The notes beneath the pieces are model-generated. The model did no database searches. It was not told where the DNA came from and saw only the letters and a list, made by a program, of their open reading frames with translations. Shown piece after piece: positions 47,741 to 60,658 of a DNA stretch of 64,000 nt. The DNA is from Ochotona curzoniae (Eukaryota > Chordata > Mammalia > Lagomorpha > Ochotonidae), in contig NW_024465885.1 of the NCBI RefSeq assembly GCF_017591425.1, positions 36,340,501 through 36,404,500 of the forward strand, written 5' to 3'. The stretch's first letter is position 1, and each line of letters begins with the position of its first letter. A program made the translations under genes and the position numbers.

Positions 47741-49984
47741 TTAAAATTTCAGTCAGTCACACTCTCAGAAATACAGTCCTGTCTTTATTTTGTATCTAGC
47801 ATAACTTCAGTTAGTGTGGCTTCACCAATTCACCTGCCACGGATTTTCTTGAGATATTTAAAATTCTAGATACTATACCCCAGAGCTGCAGGAAAATTCT
47901 AAATAATTAATGTGCATCATTTTTCACTTGCTTAAGGTTTCTAAACCTAACATAAATAAATAGCAGGAAGAAAGAGGAGTATTACACAGAGTAGAATGTA
48001 ATTTTGGCTTTCTTGTTTCTTTTATTTTTGTTGTCTCTTAGCTAATTTTTTATAGATGAATATTTTTAAATACATTTTTTTTCTATTCCAAATTCAGTAC
48101 AAAGAAATACAACATGAGAGAAATCTGGACAATTTTCAAACAAAATAAAGCCCTCGGATGGGAAGAAAACATTTCATAAAACTCCCAATATCTAAGTATT
48201 TTGGATAAACACTTCAAATCCTAAAAAAAAAAAAAAAAAAAGAAAGAAAAAATCAGGGTTATTTCATTTATGATAAGGAATTCCAAAATAAAGAAAAACA
48301 AAAAATGTCCTTTCATACAGTTTGGTAGAACTTTTTTCATTCTTTTAAAAAAAGTAGTAATAGTCAATAATAGTAAATAAATATAACTTAGCCATTTCAT
48401 TAAGTAGAAGCACAGGAAGTTGCATCTTAGTAAGCCAGATTAATCACCAAGCTTAATGAGGAAGGTGTTTTTCCCATTCTAGTGTCTTCTACAGGCAGGC
48501 TCGGAAAAAGAAATTACTCCAGGATATCTCCTTTTAAAACTAGGCTAGAAACATTTGAATAATGGATACCAGGGCAACTAAATGCAACTTCTGCGTGTCT
48601 GCCCTCTTATTTCTTGTTTCTGTGAATTTTTGTGATATACTTCATGCTTACATCCTCCCAATGTTTACACCTCCAAATTTTCTCACTGCCCATTTCACAA
48701 CATATTCAAGAATGCATCACAGTTGAGGGAATACAGCTCATCAGTTCAGCATATGCTTTTGAAGCTGTTGTCTTTTGTCCAAATTGAACTGTTAGTCCGC
48801 TCAGGCCAGCATTAGCTCATTAATTCTACTCAGGGCAAATAGCTTTATTACTCTCACAACAGGTGTGCCCTTTAGAAAATTTAGCCAAGAATTTCCCAGC
48901 TCCCACTCTGAAATCTGATCCATACTGCATATTCTATTTTCTGTGAGATTCACTTAGGAAACATAACCCCCTGAAAACACCTGTATTCCATATATTTACT
49001 ATTTTCTCTTGTTATTAATAATTGTAATATTCCTTGAAATAGCTTCTGAAAGTCCATCTCTCATACCTGTCAGCCCATAGGATTTAACCAGCACCTCCCA
49101 AACCCTTACCTTCCAAAGCTCCCTCATTTTCAGCAGATAAACTGCATTCTGCTTACTTGCAAATAAACACGTCTCAGTGAAGAAACAAATAAGGTTTCTT
49201 CCCTACCTTCTTACCTTCTGTTACAAAGGTGTTAACATTTTTTGATGCATTATTTGAACCCACGACTTGACTTTAATCCACTCCTGCTTCTTCAATAATC
49301 ATTTTATTCCCACCCCCCCCCCTTTAACATTTACCTGTCTTGGTGCCAGTCTTTCTCATTGCCTCAAAATAAAAATTCCTCCCACAATGCTACTTTTCTA
49401 ACACGCACAGTCCCCTCTTATCTACCTGTCCGAAATTCAGACCAGTGCTCCCAACCGCTACCTCTACTCAATGTCTGATGCAGTTCCAAGAAATCACAGG
49501 CTATTAATAAGAAGGAGCTCACATTTCAGAATTCCATTCCACTAAAATAATTAAATAAACAAAATAACTTTTGATCCCATTTCAATATTCTCTGCCTTTG
49601 CAAATACCATTGGACATTTAAAAAAAAAGAAATTGAAAAGGCATAATTCATTTTCTCATTCTTTTCCCAGAGTTCATTACAGAATCTTACATATTTTATA
49701 AATTATATATAAGTGAAGCGTTGTTCCTTTCCCTCACCCTCTATTTTCACTGTCAGAAAAGCTGTTTTCACTTCTGGCTGTACCATTCCAGTTTGTCCTG
49801 CTCTGTAGCTTTCCACCTAATACATTACTGCTGTATTAAACAGCATGTTTGCTGCAGAATCCAGGGACATTGTTCTTTGTTTTTTTGACCTCTTAGCTGA
49901 ATTCAGCATGAACGGTCCTGTTTTTCTAGAAATAAAATTTCTTTGTCCTGTATGAAAACAGACAGATGCTATAATCTAACAGGT
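47741..49984. other. unassigned DNA, SINE-free, no gene
   Basis: Over 2 kb with only an A-run (48223-48241) and a C-run (49313-49322). No long frame. Confidence 0.55.
48223..48241. repeat. poly(A) run of 19
   Basis: Nineteen consecutive A, then gaaagaaaaaa. No retrocopy body is recognisable just upstream on the plus strand. Confidence 0.9.
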
Positions 49985-50266
49985 TAGGCCACTCCCTGAA
50001 ACATCCTATGAGTGCTTGCTTCAGTCTGGCTACTCCGCTTCTGGTATATTAGCCCTCTGCTAATACACCTGAGACAGCAGTGTAACATGAACTAGTTGGG
50101 CCTCAGCACCCACAGAGGACCAAGAAGTACCTGGTGCCTGGCGTTGGCCTGACAGAGTGCTGGCTATTGTACATACTTGGGGAGTGACTGGTGAATGGAA
50201 GATGTCTCTTGATATCTTTCTCTCCCTCTGTTTATAACTGGGCCTTTCAAATAAAATAAACATTAA
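49985..50266 (+). mobile_element. old lagomorph SINE
   Basis: 'gtctggctactccgcttctg', 'cctctgctaatacacctgag', 'gtgactggtgaatggaagat' and the tail 'caaataaaataaac'. It directly precedes the L1 3' UTR. Confidence 0.7.
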
Positions 50267-50269
50267 AAG

Positions 50270-51600
50270 CAAAGTTTTCCTGAAATGGTTTACAAGTCTG
50301 GCCACAATCCACTGGCAAATCCAAACACCAGAACAGTGTGGGTCGAGCCAGGTTCGGTTGCAACAAAGACTAGTACGCAATACGGAATGCCAAGGTGAGG
50401 TTGCCTGTACCGGAAGGGACCGCAGTGCCTAACCAGCAAGCATGAGAACAAGGAAGGGAGGGGGCAGAGCCAGCAGGGGAATAAGGGAGGGTTCCTTGGC
50501 TGGACAGATACTCCCACTGGAGAGCGTGTGCTGGGATGGGGGCAGACCAGACTAGGCAGGGCTACAACACCTGTAGGCCTCAAATGAGCTAGACTGGGGA
50601 AAAGCCAGGCTGGGCTGATTTTTCCTACTGGTGCAAACAAAATTAGAGTGGGTGTGGGCTGTTTGGGCTTAGCCATAGCATCAGCTGGCAGAAGCTGGCA
50701 CTGGGGGTCAGTTCTGTCAAGTCAAACCACAGAACTATCTGGAGAGTGCATAATCTGGGAGTGGGAGAGGCCTGGGAAGGAAATAGTGGACTCCTCCCTC
50801 TTGGGTTACCACTTCCACGGGAGGGCATAAAACTAGGACAGCAGCTGGGGTGGAATGGGGTGTGGGACAAACTGGAATACTGCTACACATACTGGCAAAC
50901 CATTGTAGCGGGCGGGCCTGGTGGGGGTTATTGTGGGTCGCTCCAACTAGGCTGCAGCTACCACTGGTTTTTGAGAGGGCCGAGTATGTGCTGGGCAGCA
51001 CCAGGCTGGACTGCAACACCCGTTGGTTCCAGTGGAAGTCGGGAGTGAAAACAGAACCAATCCAGCAACTACAACCACCAGTTGATGGGGCGATGGACTG
51101 TGCCAGGCCCTGTACTTGCTAGCACATACAAGAATCAGGTCCGGGAACACCTAAGACAAAGTTTCATTGGAGATCTCCCCAATCAAAATGCTGGACTCAG
51201 AACCCTTACCAGGAAAAGAGAGAAGACAGAACAAGTTAACCAACCATCCCAGCTATATGTTGGCAGCAAAATAGGGGGCAAACAGAGACTCTATGATGGC
51301 CTATGTCAATCAGTGGAATCCTCAAGGACCTCATAGTGCTTGGAGTGGCAAGATTGGCAACGATTCATAACTGTTGAAATATCAAAATCACTTGAGCAAG
51401 AACCTCAGAGCATGCCCTACATCCGGGACCTGGGGAGGGTGGGAAATCGGTTGGGCCTTCTCCCTTAATACCCCCCTTTAAACATAAAAGAAGCAATAAG
51501 GAAAAAAAATAATAGTCTTACCCACTTTCCTGTAGCCCTTGAACCTTTTACCTAATTAAAAAATAAATTAAAAAAAAGAAATAATTGAAAAAATTACCTA
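50270..51600 (+). mobile_element. lagomorph-type LINE-1, 3' UTR only
   Basis: A conspicuously GC-rich 1.2 kb ends in 'ggaaatcggttgggccttct', 'cccttaatacccccctttaa' and an A-rich tail, as expected of a 5'-truncated lineage L1. Variants of 'gccaggctggactgcaacacc' recur (about 50345, 50550, 50606 and 51000), so the UTR seems to be made of diverged repeat units. Many frames up to 128 codons on both strands come from its composition. No ORF2 is present. Confidence 0.65.
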
Positions 51601-51839
51601 GATCTTTGAAAAAACATTTGTCAATTTTCCAGAGCATATTTCTATTACTCTAAAGTGATGTACACACGGGTACTTGAAAGTTACAAAGAAAATGGAAACT
51701 GAGAGACAAGTTTATTTCAGTGAAAAGTAATTTGAAATCATGTATTTGTTACATAATACATATTTTCCAAGAACTTTCTCAAGTTTTGTCTTGTTATTAT
51801 TCTTGCTATTCTTATATCACTGTTAAAGCGTACTGTGAT

Positions 51840-52600
51840 ATATATTGGCTCATTTAGCCTAGCATCTTAAAGATTATTGGTGATTTTGTAGTTGGTTGCT
51901 ATTTTGTTTGCATTTTAAATTTCTCAAGATTTTTGAGAAATTGTTTTGCTGACACAATAGTTCAACATATTTATCACATACAAAGTGGTAATTTAACATG
52001 TTCATCATGTGCAAGGATCACATAAGTATAATCACATTTCCAACGCCTCAAACAGGAGCTTCCTCCGGCTCCCCCATGTGAGTACAGGTTCCCAAGGTCC
52101 CAGGCCATCCTCTACTGCATTCCCAAGCCACGAAAAGGGAACTAGAAGGCTAGTGAATCAGCTACGACATCAACCAGTGCCCATATGGGATACCAGTGCA
52201 AGCGAGGCAAAGATCATAGCCATTAGTCTACCATGCTGGGCCCTTGTCTGTCTTGGCTTATGTCACACAATATGGTGTCCTCTAATTTTAATTTCATTCA
52301 TTTGGTTGCAATTGATAGGATTTTACTTTTTATAGCCCAATAATATTACACCAAATATAGTGCATTTTCTTTATCCTTTCGTCTGAGCATATCACCTTAC
52401 AGAACCCAAATTTCAGGCTATTTGAATAATCCTTCTGGTATCAGGTCAGTGAGATGTTGCTTTGATACCGTGTTCAACTCTTATAGGTAGTTGGATTTCA
52501 GCATCATATGGAAAATCTACATCTGGTTGTCTGTGAAATTCCACACTATTTTCAAAGTGGCTATACTAATTTGCATTCTCTTTGTTTACTGCCTTAACAT
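51840..52600 (-). mobile_element. LINE-1 3' end, antisense, split by a SINE
   Basis: 'ctgtcttggcttatgtcaca', 'tcatttggttgcaattgata', 'cttctggtatcaggtcagtg' and 'ttccacactattttcaaagt' are the antisense of the L1 ORF2/3' end. The stretch before 52030 is probably its 3' UTR. The left limit is approximate. Confidence 0.7.
52030..52243 (-). mobile_element. CSINE-type SINE lacking its tail half
   Basis: 'caaacaggagcttcctccgg', 'gctcccccatgtgagtacag', 'ccagtgcccatatgggatac' and the head end 'accatgctgggccc'. The CT-rich and A-rich 3' parts are missing. Confidence 0.82.
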
Positions 52601-55600
52601 TTTATATGTGGTTAATTATTAAATGTGTTGATGTTTTAACAGTCATGAAAGAGGATGTAATTAAGGAGTATGTTAGTCTTCATGTTATTTTCAGAGGGGG
52701 AAAATGTTTGTTTTCCAAGTGTATTTTGTATTAGCAGGTATTGGCTCACAGACTGTGGAGCCTGAAAAGGCCCATGATCTTCCTTCTGAAATCTGGGAAG
52801 CCAGTGATGGGAGTGATGAACTTTGAAATGTTGCGAAACAGAAAGAAAATGGTGAAGATCCCAGTCCAAGGCTGGAAAAGAAGAGAACCAATGGAAGCTG
52901 AAGATTAATGTCTCAACTCAAGCAATTAGAGTGAACTGAATTTTCCTCTTTTGATTTTAGTTGGCTCCACCATAGGATGAATGATGCCCATGTTCATTAC
53001 CACATCACGTGCTTTACGTAGTCTGCCAATGAAAATGTCAACCTCATGCTGAAAGAGACACATCTGGAAAAAAATGCATTACCATTACCAAAGTCTTAGC
53101 AAATCCAATTGACACTTGAAGGTAAAAGCTAAAGAAATAGCATCAATGATATAATCCAACAAATATATTCCTATATAGCGTAGGGAATAATCTTTCTTCT
53201 CTGGATCAAGGTGTGTATATTTAATGTTACACTGTCACCTAGCATACCCTATTTTTCTTTTTCTGCTAGCTTGGTTCTTCCTCTGCTCTGTTTTGATTGT
53301 GTCCCTTGTTTGGGTAAGTATTTTACTTCCTCTTACCCACAGTGATTCATAAAAGTAGAAAATTTACTTTGACAAAAATTGAATCTCAACAATTAATATG
53401 CTAGTGACTATTTATTTACCAAATAAAACCATAAATCATGATTTAGCATTATCATCATGATATACCAGTTAATATCATGCAAAGAATGTGATCTGTTAAC
53501 TTAACCATATAATTACTGCTTGAAAATTAAAACTTTACATCCAGAAGTTCAAAGTTTTTACTAACAATATTATTTTTAGTTAATCCGATTCTGTAACCAT
53601 TTTCTCCATTATTAAATGTTCAGGGTTTTTTTAATGATTTTTTTTTTGTAGTACAAGAGTATAAAAATGTGATAGGGCTATTAATTGGAAAAACTAAAGA
53701 GTAATGTATTAAAGTAACAGTACAGATGCATAGTTTAATCATTGATTAAGAATTTAGTAAAATTGAAGTTTGCAACATGAGATTTAGTGCATATTATTGA
53801 GGTATTTGGCAGGTTCTTATAGTGTGAGTCACAGGTTTGGGGAAACCTGGTATATGGTTGAATCAGCTTGTGAAAGACAAATCTGTTCTTTCTGGATTGA
53901 AACATGCCAGTTCCTCCCTTCTGCACCAGCTCATGAGCAGAAGACACAGGTGAAGAAACCTTTATATTTGTCTCACTAGCAGGCATCCAACAAAACCAGC
54001 ATGGAATTCTACTGAAGACAATAAAAATTTGGAGAATTCAGATGATGTTTGTGATTGCATCTGTTGTACAGTTATGATTAGAAGTAAGAGACAGAATGAA
54101 ACAAAAGCTGATACTGGGTATTTGTAGCATCAGTTGAGTCGGTCAATGCCACATGAAATGAAAAGATGGAAGCTCTTGAAAACACTGCTTCTAGGAGACT
54201 CTCCCTGTGTGTTCCATATCAACAAGATCTGCAATTGCTGTAAGGTTTTTATAAGCACACAGCAATAGGTTGCATCCAATAGCCTTTGCAAGTTAGTTGT
54301 GAACACCAATGAGTGTGGTATCTGAAGAATAAAGTGGGTAGGAAAAACAACATCCCTTCATTGAGGATTGTGAAAAGACTGATTTTCCCTCCAAGTTTTC
54401 TTTGTTTGCAAAAGATTGAAGAGCTGTACTTCTGCCTAATTATTGCTGGCAGCCTTTACCTTTGCTGCTGGACTTGGCACAGCTCTGCTGGCTTCCAGGG
54501 TGATGCTGCCAAGGCTGCATCCATTTCTTTTATTGTGTGTTGACTAACTAAAAGCACTCCTGGCCATAACCCAAATGCATACATATACAATTCCAGATGA
54601 GTGCCAAATTCCCGCCTGCTTTCCCTAGGTGTCTTCACTTTGTTATGGTGCCCACAACTGTGATTTATGGTACAAACCCAAATGACTCAGTCCCGGTCCA
54701 CAGGGATGATTTATTTGATTCGAAGATGAGTATCTTTGCCTTATATTTTAGGACCCCAATTGTCATAAAATTTTTATTTCAACTACTGTGTTTTCTCTAA
54801 GTAGATAATCCTTTAGAATGTCATGGATAACTGCTCTAAGAGAATTTCAGAATGGTTAGGATACAAAATTTGAAGACTTTGGTAAGAGAAGTTTATCTGC
54901 TATATGTTAGGTTTGGCATCACAAATATTTCTGTCTCAAGTTTGATTTACTGTAATACTTTTCTTGAAGATATTACTTTTCTGGGATCCTAATTGCCATC
55001 ATGCATTCAACAATTTTTTTTTTTGAGATTCAACTATTTCAGTCCTTTTAGTGGCCTGAGAGCCTTCAGCTTCAGTAACTCCTCTAATTTGTCTCTGTCT
55101 TAATGAGATCCATCAGGATACCACCAACTCTGTTACCTCAAGATAGCAGAAAACAGCAGACTAACTAAAATAAAAGCAGAAAAATCTGGAGTTTGAGAAC
55201 TCTGAAATCAAGATACATCCTTTGAGCGCATGCTGGCCGTATCTGATCATGACAGAAGGCATCATAGAGCAGGAAAGCACACATGGAAGAAATTTCACAA
55301 GAACTGGGTGAAATTTTCTACTTCCATAACAGACCTACTCTCACTAACAACTTCAATCAGCAAAGCAAGGCAACAGGAGGTAATGTCATTTAAATGTCCG
55401 TCTCTTCATACTATCACAAAGAAAGTTAAATTTCAACATGATAATCTGGAAAGGCAATTTGAATCATAACAATATGTATTTCCTGAGCTATGTGCCACAT
55501 AATATATATAATAATATATAATGCTACTTCAGTTAATAATGGGAGACCAGTAATCTTTCCTACAACCTAGCTTATCCTATCCATCCTATCCAAATGGAAA

Positions 55601-55690
55601 TACTTTCTTTAAAATGTTTATTATCTTTTTTACTTATTTTCTCAAACCAGGAAAAAGACTGACTTGAAAAAAAAAATGCACAGTTAAGAT
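52601..55690. other. unassigned DNA, SINE-free, no gene
   Basis: About 3 kb. Frames of 60-83 codons have no known motif. 55020-55480 is slightly richer in GC and may be an old element I cannot name. Confidence 0.5.
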
Positions 55691-55699
55691 TATTTTTCT

Positions 55700-56016
55700 A
55701 GACCCAGTGCAATAGCCTAGTGGCTAAATCCTCATCTATAGAAATTATGGTTCCTGTCCAGGCTACTCCACGTTCTATCCAGTTCCCTGTTTGTGAACTG
55801 GGAAAACAGTGGGAGACGGCCCAAAGTCTTGGGACCCTGCAACCACATTGTAGACCCAGAAGAGCTCCTGCCTCCTGATTTCGGATCAGTGCAGTTCCAG
55901 CCATTGCAGCTACTTGGGGAGTGAACCAGTGGACAGAAGATCTTCTACTCTGTCTCTCCTTTTCTCTGTGTATCTGCCTTTCCAATAAAAATAAACAAAT
56001 CTTTAGAAAAAAAATA
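55700..56016 (+). mobile_element. CSINE-type SINE inserted beside an older SINE
   Basis: 'agacccagtgcaatagccta' (head), 'gcccaaagtcttgggaccct', 'gtgaaccagtggacagaaga' and the tail 'aataaaaataaacaaatctt'. 'tatttttct' occurs at 55691-55699 and 56031-56039, the second copy directly before the next SINE. Confidence 0.88.
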
Positions 56017-56039
56017 TACATACATATATATATTTTTCT

Positions 56040-56345
56040 CGGGCCAGCATCACAGTGTGGAAGGCTAAGCCTCTTCTACATGATACTGTTTTTCTCTGGG
56101 ATGCTCCACCACTGGTCCAGATTATGGCTTAAGGTTTAGTAAGGCAGTGAAGGATGGCCCAAGTGGTTGGTGCCCTGCTTGTACATGGAAAATCCAGGGC
56201 AAGTTATAGTCTCTTTGCTTCACATTACTTTGGTGATTCCAACTTTTTGGGGAGTGAACAGCAAATGGCAAATCTGTGTGTGTGTGTGTGTTCTCCATTT
56301 TTTGTAACTTTGTCTTTCAAATAAAATAAATAAGTCTTTTAAAAA
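56040..56345 (+). mobile_element. old CSINE with internal (GT)n
   Basis: 'cgggccagcatcacagtgtg' (head), 'gaaggatggcccaagtggtt', a gt run of ten units (56273-56292) replacing the usual CT-rich part, and the tail 'caaataaaataaataagtct'. Confidence 0.8.
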
Positions 56346-57369
56346 TATTAATCTCAATTTAACTTCTGGCATTTTTTTCCTTCTGTATTTACCTCTTTAT
56401 CATGGGCTCTATTCAGTAACAAAGTTTATAAGAATGTTATCTTATTTTCTTGATCAGTTTTATGGAATCTTGGCTTTATACAAAAAAGTTTCCATTAAAA
56501 TGTGTAAAATGTTATGTGAAAAAACAAGTTAAAATAATATCAAATACTGAATCTGACACTAGTCTAGAAAGTTATTTAATGCAAAATATCCCTATGTGTA
56601 GTTTTTTTGAGTTCAAGCTGATCACTAAAATATAAAATGTGAAAATTAAAAAAAGGAATATATCCCATACATCTATTCACTTTGAGGGATTGTCTTCATA
56701 CTTCTCTTTCTTACTTGATTGGTTAACTGTAATTTCCAAAGTCTCTAAAACTTTAAAAATTAGATGATTCTATAGAGTGTACTTAGGAATAATGAGGAAA
56801 TTGTCATTTAAAGAGCATGAACTAATACCTGGACTTCAGGACTTATGGTAATGAATATTAATATTTATATTTACAGATACTAATTAAGTATCCACGGAGA
56901 GGAAAGCAAGATGGCAAAATAATGTGACACATTAAAATATAAAAAAGAATTAGTGGAGGAGAAGCAGAAAGGACATAATCCAGGGAAATAGGAGTGGTAG
57001 GTCAACAGCAGGGGTACGTCTGAAGACCCACGGACACAGCAAAGCAACACAGGCAGCTGAGTCGTGTTCTAGTGAACAGATATCCTCGTGGTAACTGGAT
57101 CTCCACTGCCAGTCAGATGGGAAGGAGAGATCACCAAGAATGCAGGAGGCAAATGAGGCATAGAAGCATGGGTTCCATGGAGTTTTTAAATCTGATAATG
57201 AGAAAAAGCAGAAGCAGAGTGGCAGAGCACAAGTAGTCAGGTATGGAAATGTGGTGGGTTTCATCATCCTAATCCCCTACAATGCCACATCAGATGCCAT
57301 TTTGGGTTCTGTGACAAAGTCCCATTCAGGGGACTAAGCCAGAGGAGAACTCACTTCCAGCTCAGTGGG
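56346..57369. other. unassigned DNA, no gene
   Basis: A 105-codon minus-strand frame (56950-57267) shows no motif I recognise. Confidence 0.5.
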
Positions 57370-57760
57370 TTTTATGGTACTGCTGTGGAAATCAGCATGG
57401 AGAGTGCTCAGACAATTGAAAATCCATGTACCATGTTACTCAGCTCTTTCCCTCCTGGTAACATATCCAAAGGAAGTGAAATCTGTAGGACTTGCTAGCC
57501 TCTATTTATATCAGCAAATTCAACAGTAGCAAAAGCATGCAGACAGCCTACATATCCATCAAAAAATGGAATGGGTAAAGACATTGTAGTGCATCTACTC
57601 TGTAGTATGTTACTCAGTCATTAAACAGAATGAAATTCTACCATTTGCAACAAAATCCATCCCAACTGGAGCCAATTATGCTCAATGAAATAAGTCAATC
57701 AAAAATGATAAATATCATATGTTCTCTCTGATATAAGAATGCATTCATGAAAATAAAAAA
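57370..57760 (+). mobile_element. LINE-1 3' end, old
   Basis: 'ttactcagtcattaaacaga', 'atgaaattctaccatttgca', 'caatgaaataagtcaatcaa' and 'atatcatatgttctctctga' are in classic L1 3' end order. Frames are broken. Confidence 0.78.
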
Positions 57761-60339
57761 CAAACAGAAATATAGGTAAACACATATATACATATAATAC
57801 TATATTCTTAACTGTGTCCCTGGTTCTACTATAAGATCAGACTAGCATATGGAGAAGTGAAGGCTCCTAGATATAGGAACCAGGCACATGATGTAGTTCT
57901 ACATGCCAAAGCATCAGGTCTGCCTAGAGTCGCCAGGACAATCATGGATCATGGGTAACACCCTTGATCACAGTTTATGCAAAACAAAATTAATAATAAT
58001 CGTAATCAGTCAGGGTAGGCAGCTGGAAGATTGATTAAACAATTTCACAGAGTTTTAAACTGCAGGGTCTATCTAGAGTTTTCTGATAACTAGCTATGGG
58101 GTAACGAGTTCATGAAAACATTGTCTTAGAGAGTAACAAACTGACAGGGTGAAAGAACTCCAGGTTGGTGCATTTTCCTTTTAACAACATTTCCTGGTTG
58201 AGTTATTCTCTAACCCCAGGAATCTGTTAATCAGGGGGTAGCCTCTTAGAGGGGTATAGGGGATCAGGGCAGTTCTTTCTAGTGTTATTGAGGCTCCATG
58301 GAGTCTGAACATAAAAATAAAAGGCAAATTGCTTATTGTTCATTATTTTTGTTTGCTCGATGTCTCTCTTGTTAGGAATGGAGAGAAGTTGTTTTTTTTG
58401 TTTTTTGTTTTTCTTTTTTCCTGAAGCAGAGCCTCCATCCCTGCTAACTGCAGCCTCAGCATGCCTAAACCAGCATGCATTTGCCAAGAGAATATGTTCT
58501 AAGCTTGTTTACATTTTAGCATATTAGAGAGTGCTCCTGAAGCCAAGCTGTGAGAAACTGTGCCTCTCCCTGGATTTATTCCAAGTTCTTCTCCCAGAGC
58601 TAGAGAATTCAAACCAGAGGCATAAATAGAGGTACAGGAAGAAGTTATTTTTTTAAGTACATAGACATGAAAGGAAGAAATCCAATCCGTGAAGAATGAA
58701 TGATGTATTCTCCCACCAAAATTTGGGGCCATTCCTTTATGGGGTAGGAGACAAAGTCCTGACGAATGACATAAATGGAGCATAGTTTGGCACATAAAAA
58801 CATGTGATCTCCAGAAAAGTGTTATGACATCCTGTATGGGGATACAGCATAAAAGGAGTACATGATATAGAACAGGTATGTTGAGCTTGCAGTCATGTTG
58901 GAATAGCATCAAAGTGGAGGGGTTAGGGGCAAGGATTCTGTGGAACAAATTCTGGGATTCTTTCCATTACTTCTCACTCACTAGCTCTCTCCAAACCCGT
59001 ATCATTTCTGCCTAATCCACAGAGTTTTATGCCCTAATCTCCGCAGAAAGGCAGAGAGGAAGGTATGTGTCCTTATCATATTTTTGCTGTTTCAGACTGT
59101 TGTTTCTGATCAATGAATGAATGAATGAATGAAATTCATCTGTTAAATGATCTAGAAGTTTCATGTAAGGAACTAGAGATTTGTCACCATCTAAGGGAAA
59201 AGGCCTCAATAGGAACTTCTCATGAGCAAACACCACCTCATTTTCATAAGAAATTGTTGAATTTTTAAAGAGACAAATTTGACAATAAAGATAATTGCAC
59301 AAAGAAGGAGTAAAGTTAGCCATGACAGAGAAGGGAGAGTTATTTTTACCGCCTCTCAGATGATGGAAAGTGATGAGATTCTTTTACCAAATTACTACTT
59401 GATTTATTCATAAGCATTTTAGATATTCTTTCTATGAGCCTAAGCTGTTAATATAGGTTGAGATAGTTCATTGCAAGGGTGGTTGACCATTATGACTTTA
59501 GAAAAGGAATTTAGGAAATTCTACAATTATTACTTGCCTGATCATTGGTCTGAACTGGCTTGCTTTATGCAACAAACAGGTCACATTAAAGTAGAAGAGC
59601 TTATGATTGAGTATTCTGGTGAACAGCAGTTTCCTGTAGGAAAAGAGAAAGTGAATTACATCAAGCAGAAATTGCTGTAGCACTTCGTATTAATGTTTAT
59701 TCCTGGGGAGAAGTACATAGCAGAAGCAAAACCATCTTGATCTTTTTGCTTTTGGAAGATGTACTTGAGGTCTTCATTTGATTCAAAAGAGTAGCTGGCA
59801 TCATCTTCTGGGTACACCTGTGAAGATTCGTGGGGTACAGGGTTAATTACTGACCCTAATGTCAGTAATTAAGTTAGACATTCCTTGACTGAAGGAACTC
59901 TGAGTATTACCCAGCAGGATTCATTGTATTTAGATTGAAATTGGTCGGAGGGGAATCTTTCAATCCAAATTTTGACAAAATTAGATCTTTTTGAGAGATC
60001 TGTTCATATTTTTGATAACTGCTATTTGTGAACTCTTGTTGCAAAGTTTGCTCAAAAATTTTTGTACCTGATTTAAACCAATAGTATACTTGATTTGATC
60101 TTTACCTGAGCCAAACAATGCATCTTTGATAAATATAATTAGTTCATATATAACTTCAAACTGGCTAAAAAGTATCCTACAGTTTCTTCTTTATTCTTAA
60201 AGAGTAATGAGCAATAACACAGGCCATTATTTTAAAATTTCCTGGCAAAACCTAGTCAGAGTCGTCTAAGAATGTTTGACCCTTTTAACCTTATTTGAAA
60301 ATTGGTGGTTCTTAAAGGCATAGCGATAGCACAAGATTT
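57761..60339. other. unassigned DNA with scattered minus-strand frames
   Basis: No SINE. Minus-strand frames of 149 (58499-58948) and 98 codons (59027-59323) and a plus-strand one of 69 (59471-59680) have no domain I can name. An (AATG)n run lies at 59113-59132. It could hold an old, badly decayed element. Confidence 0.45.
59113..59132. repeat. (AATG)5 microsatellite
   Basis: Five perfect aatg units. Confidence 0.95.
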
Positions 60340-60645
60340 TTTAAAAACTTATTTATTTTTATTGGATATACAGATATACAGAGAGAAGGAGATACAGAGA
60401 GAAAGATCTTCTGTCCACTAATTCACTCCCCAAGTGCCCACAACAGCCAGAGCCGGGAGCCAGGAACTTCTTCCAGGTCTCCCACATGTGTGCAGGGTTC
60501 CACGGCTTTTGGCCATCACTGACTGCTTTCCCAGGACACAGGCAGGCAGCTGGAAGTGGAGCAGCAGGGATAGGAACTGGTGCCCATTTTGGATCCTGGT
60601 GGATGCAAGGCGAGGACTTTAGCTACTAGGTTAGTATGCCAGGCC
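60340..60645 (-). mobile_element. CSINE-type SINE, antisense
   Basis: 'acttatttatttttattgga', 'agccgggagccaggaacttc', 'ggtctcccacatgtgtgcag' and the end 'atgccaggcc'. 'gcacaagatt' flanks it (60329-60338 and 60649-60658), consistent with a target-site duplication. Confidence 0.92.
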
Positions 60646-60658
60646 GTGGCACAAGATT

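Noticed and set aside
48223..48241. A-run of 19 as the end of a processed pseudogene
   Set aside because: The preceding sequence on the plus strand shows no coding-like or UTR-like segment with AATAAA at the right distance and no duplicated target.
50290..51336. Several overlapping frames of 67-128 codons on both strands
   Set aside because: They lie in the GC-rich L1 3' UTR, where stop codons are rare by composition. Both strands are equally open.
58499..58948. 149-codon minus-strand frame
   Set aside because: No recognisable domain, no promoter or splice context and cysteine/histidine-rich random composition. Kept only as part of an unassigned stretch.
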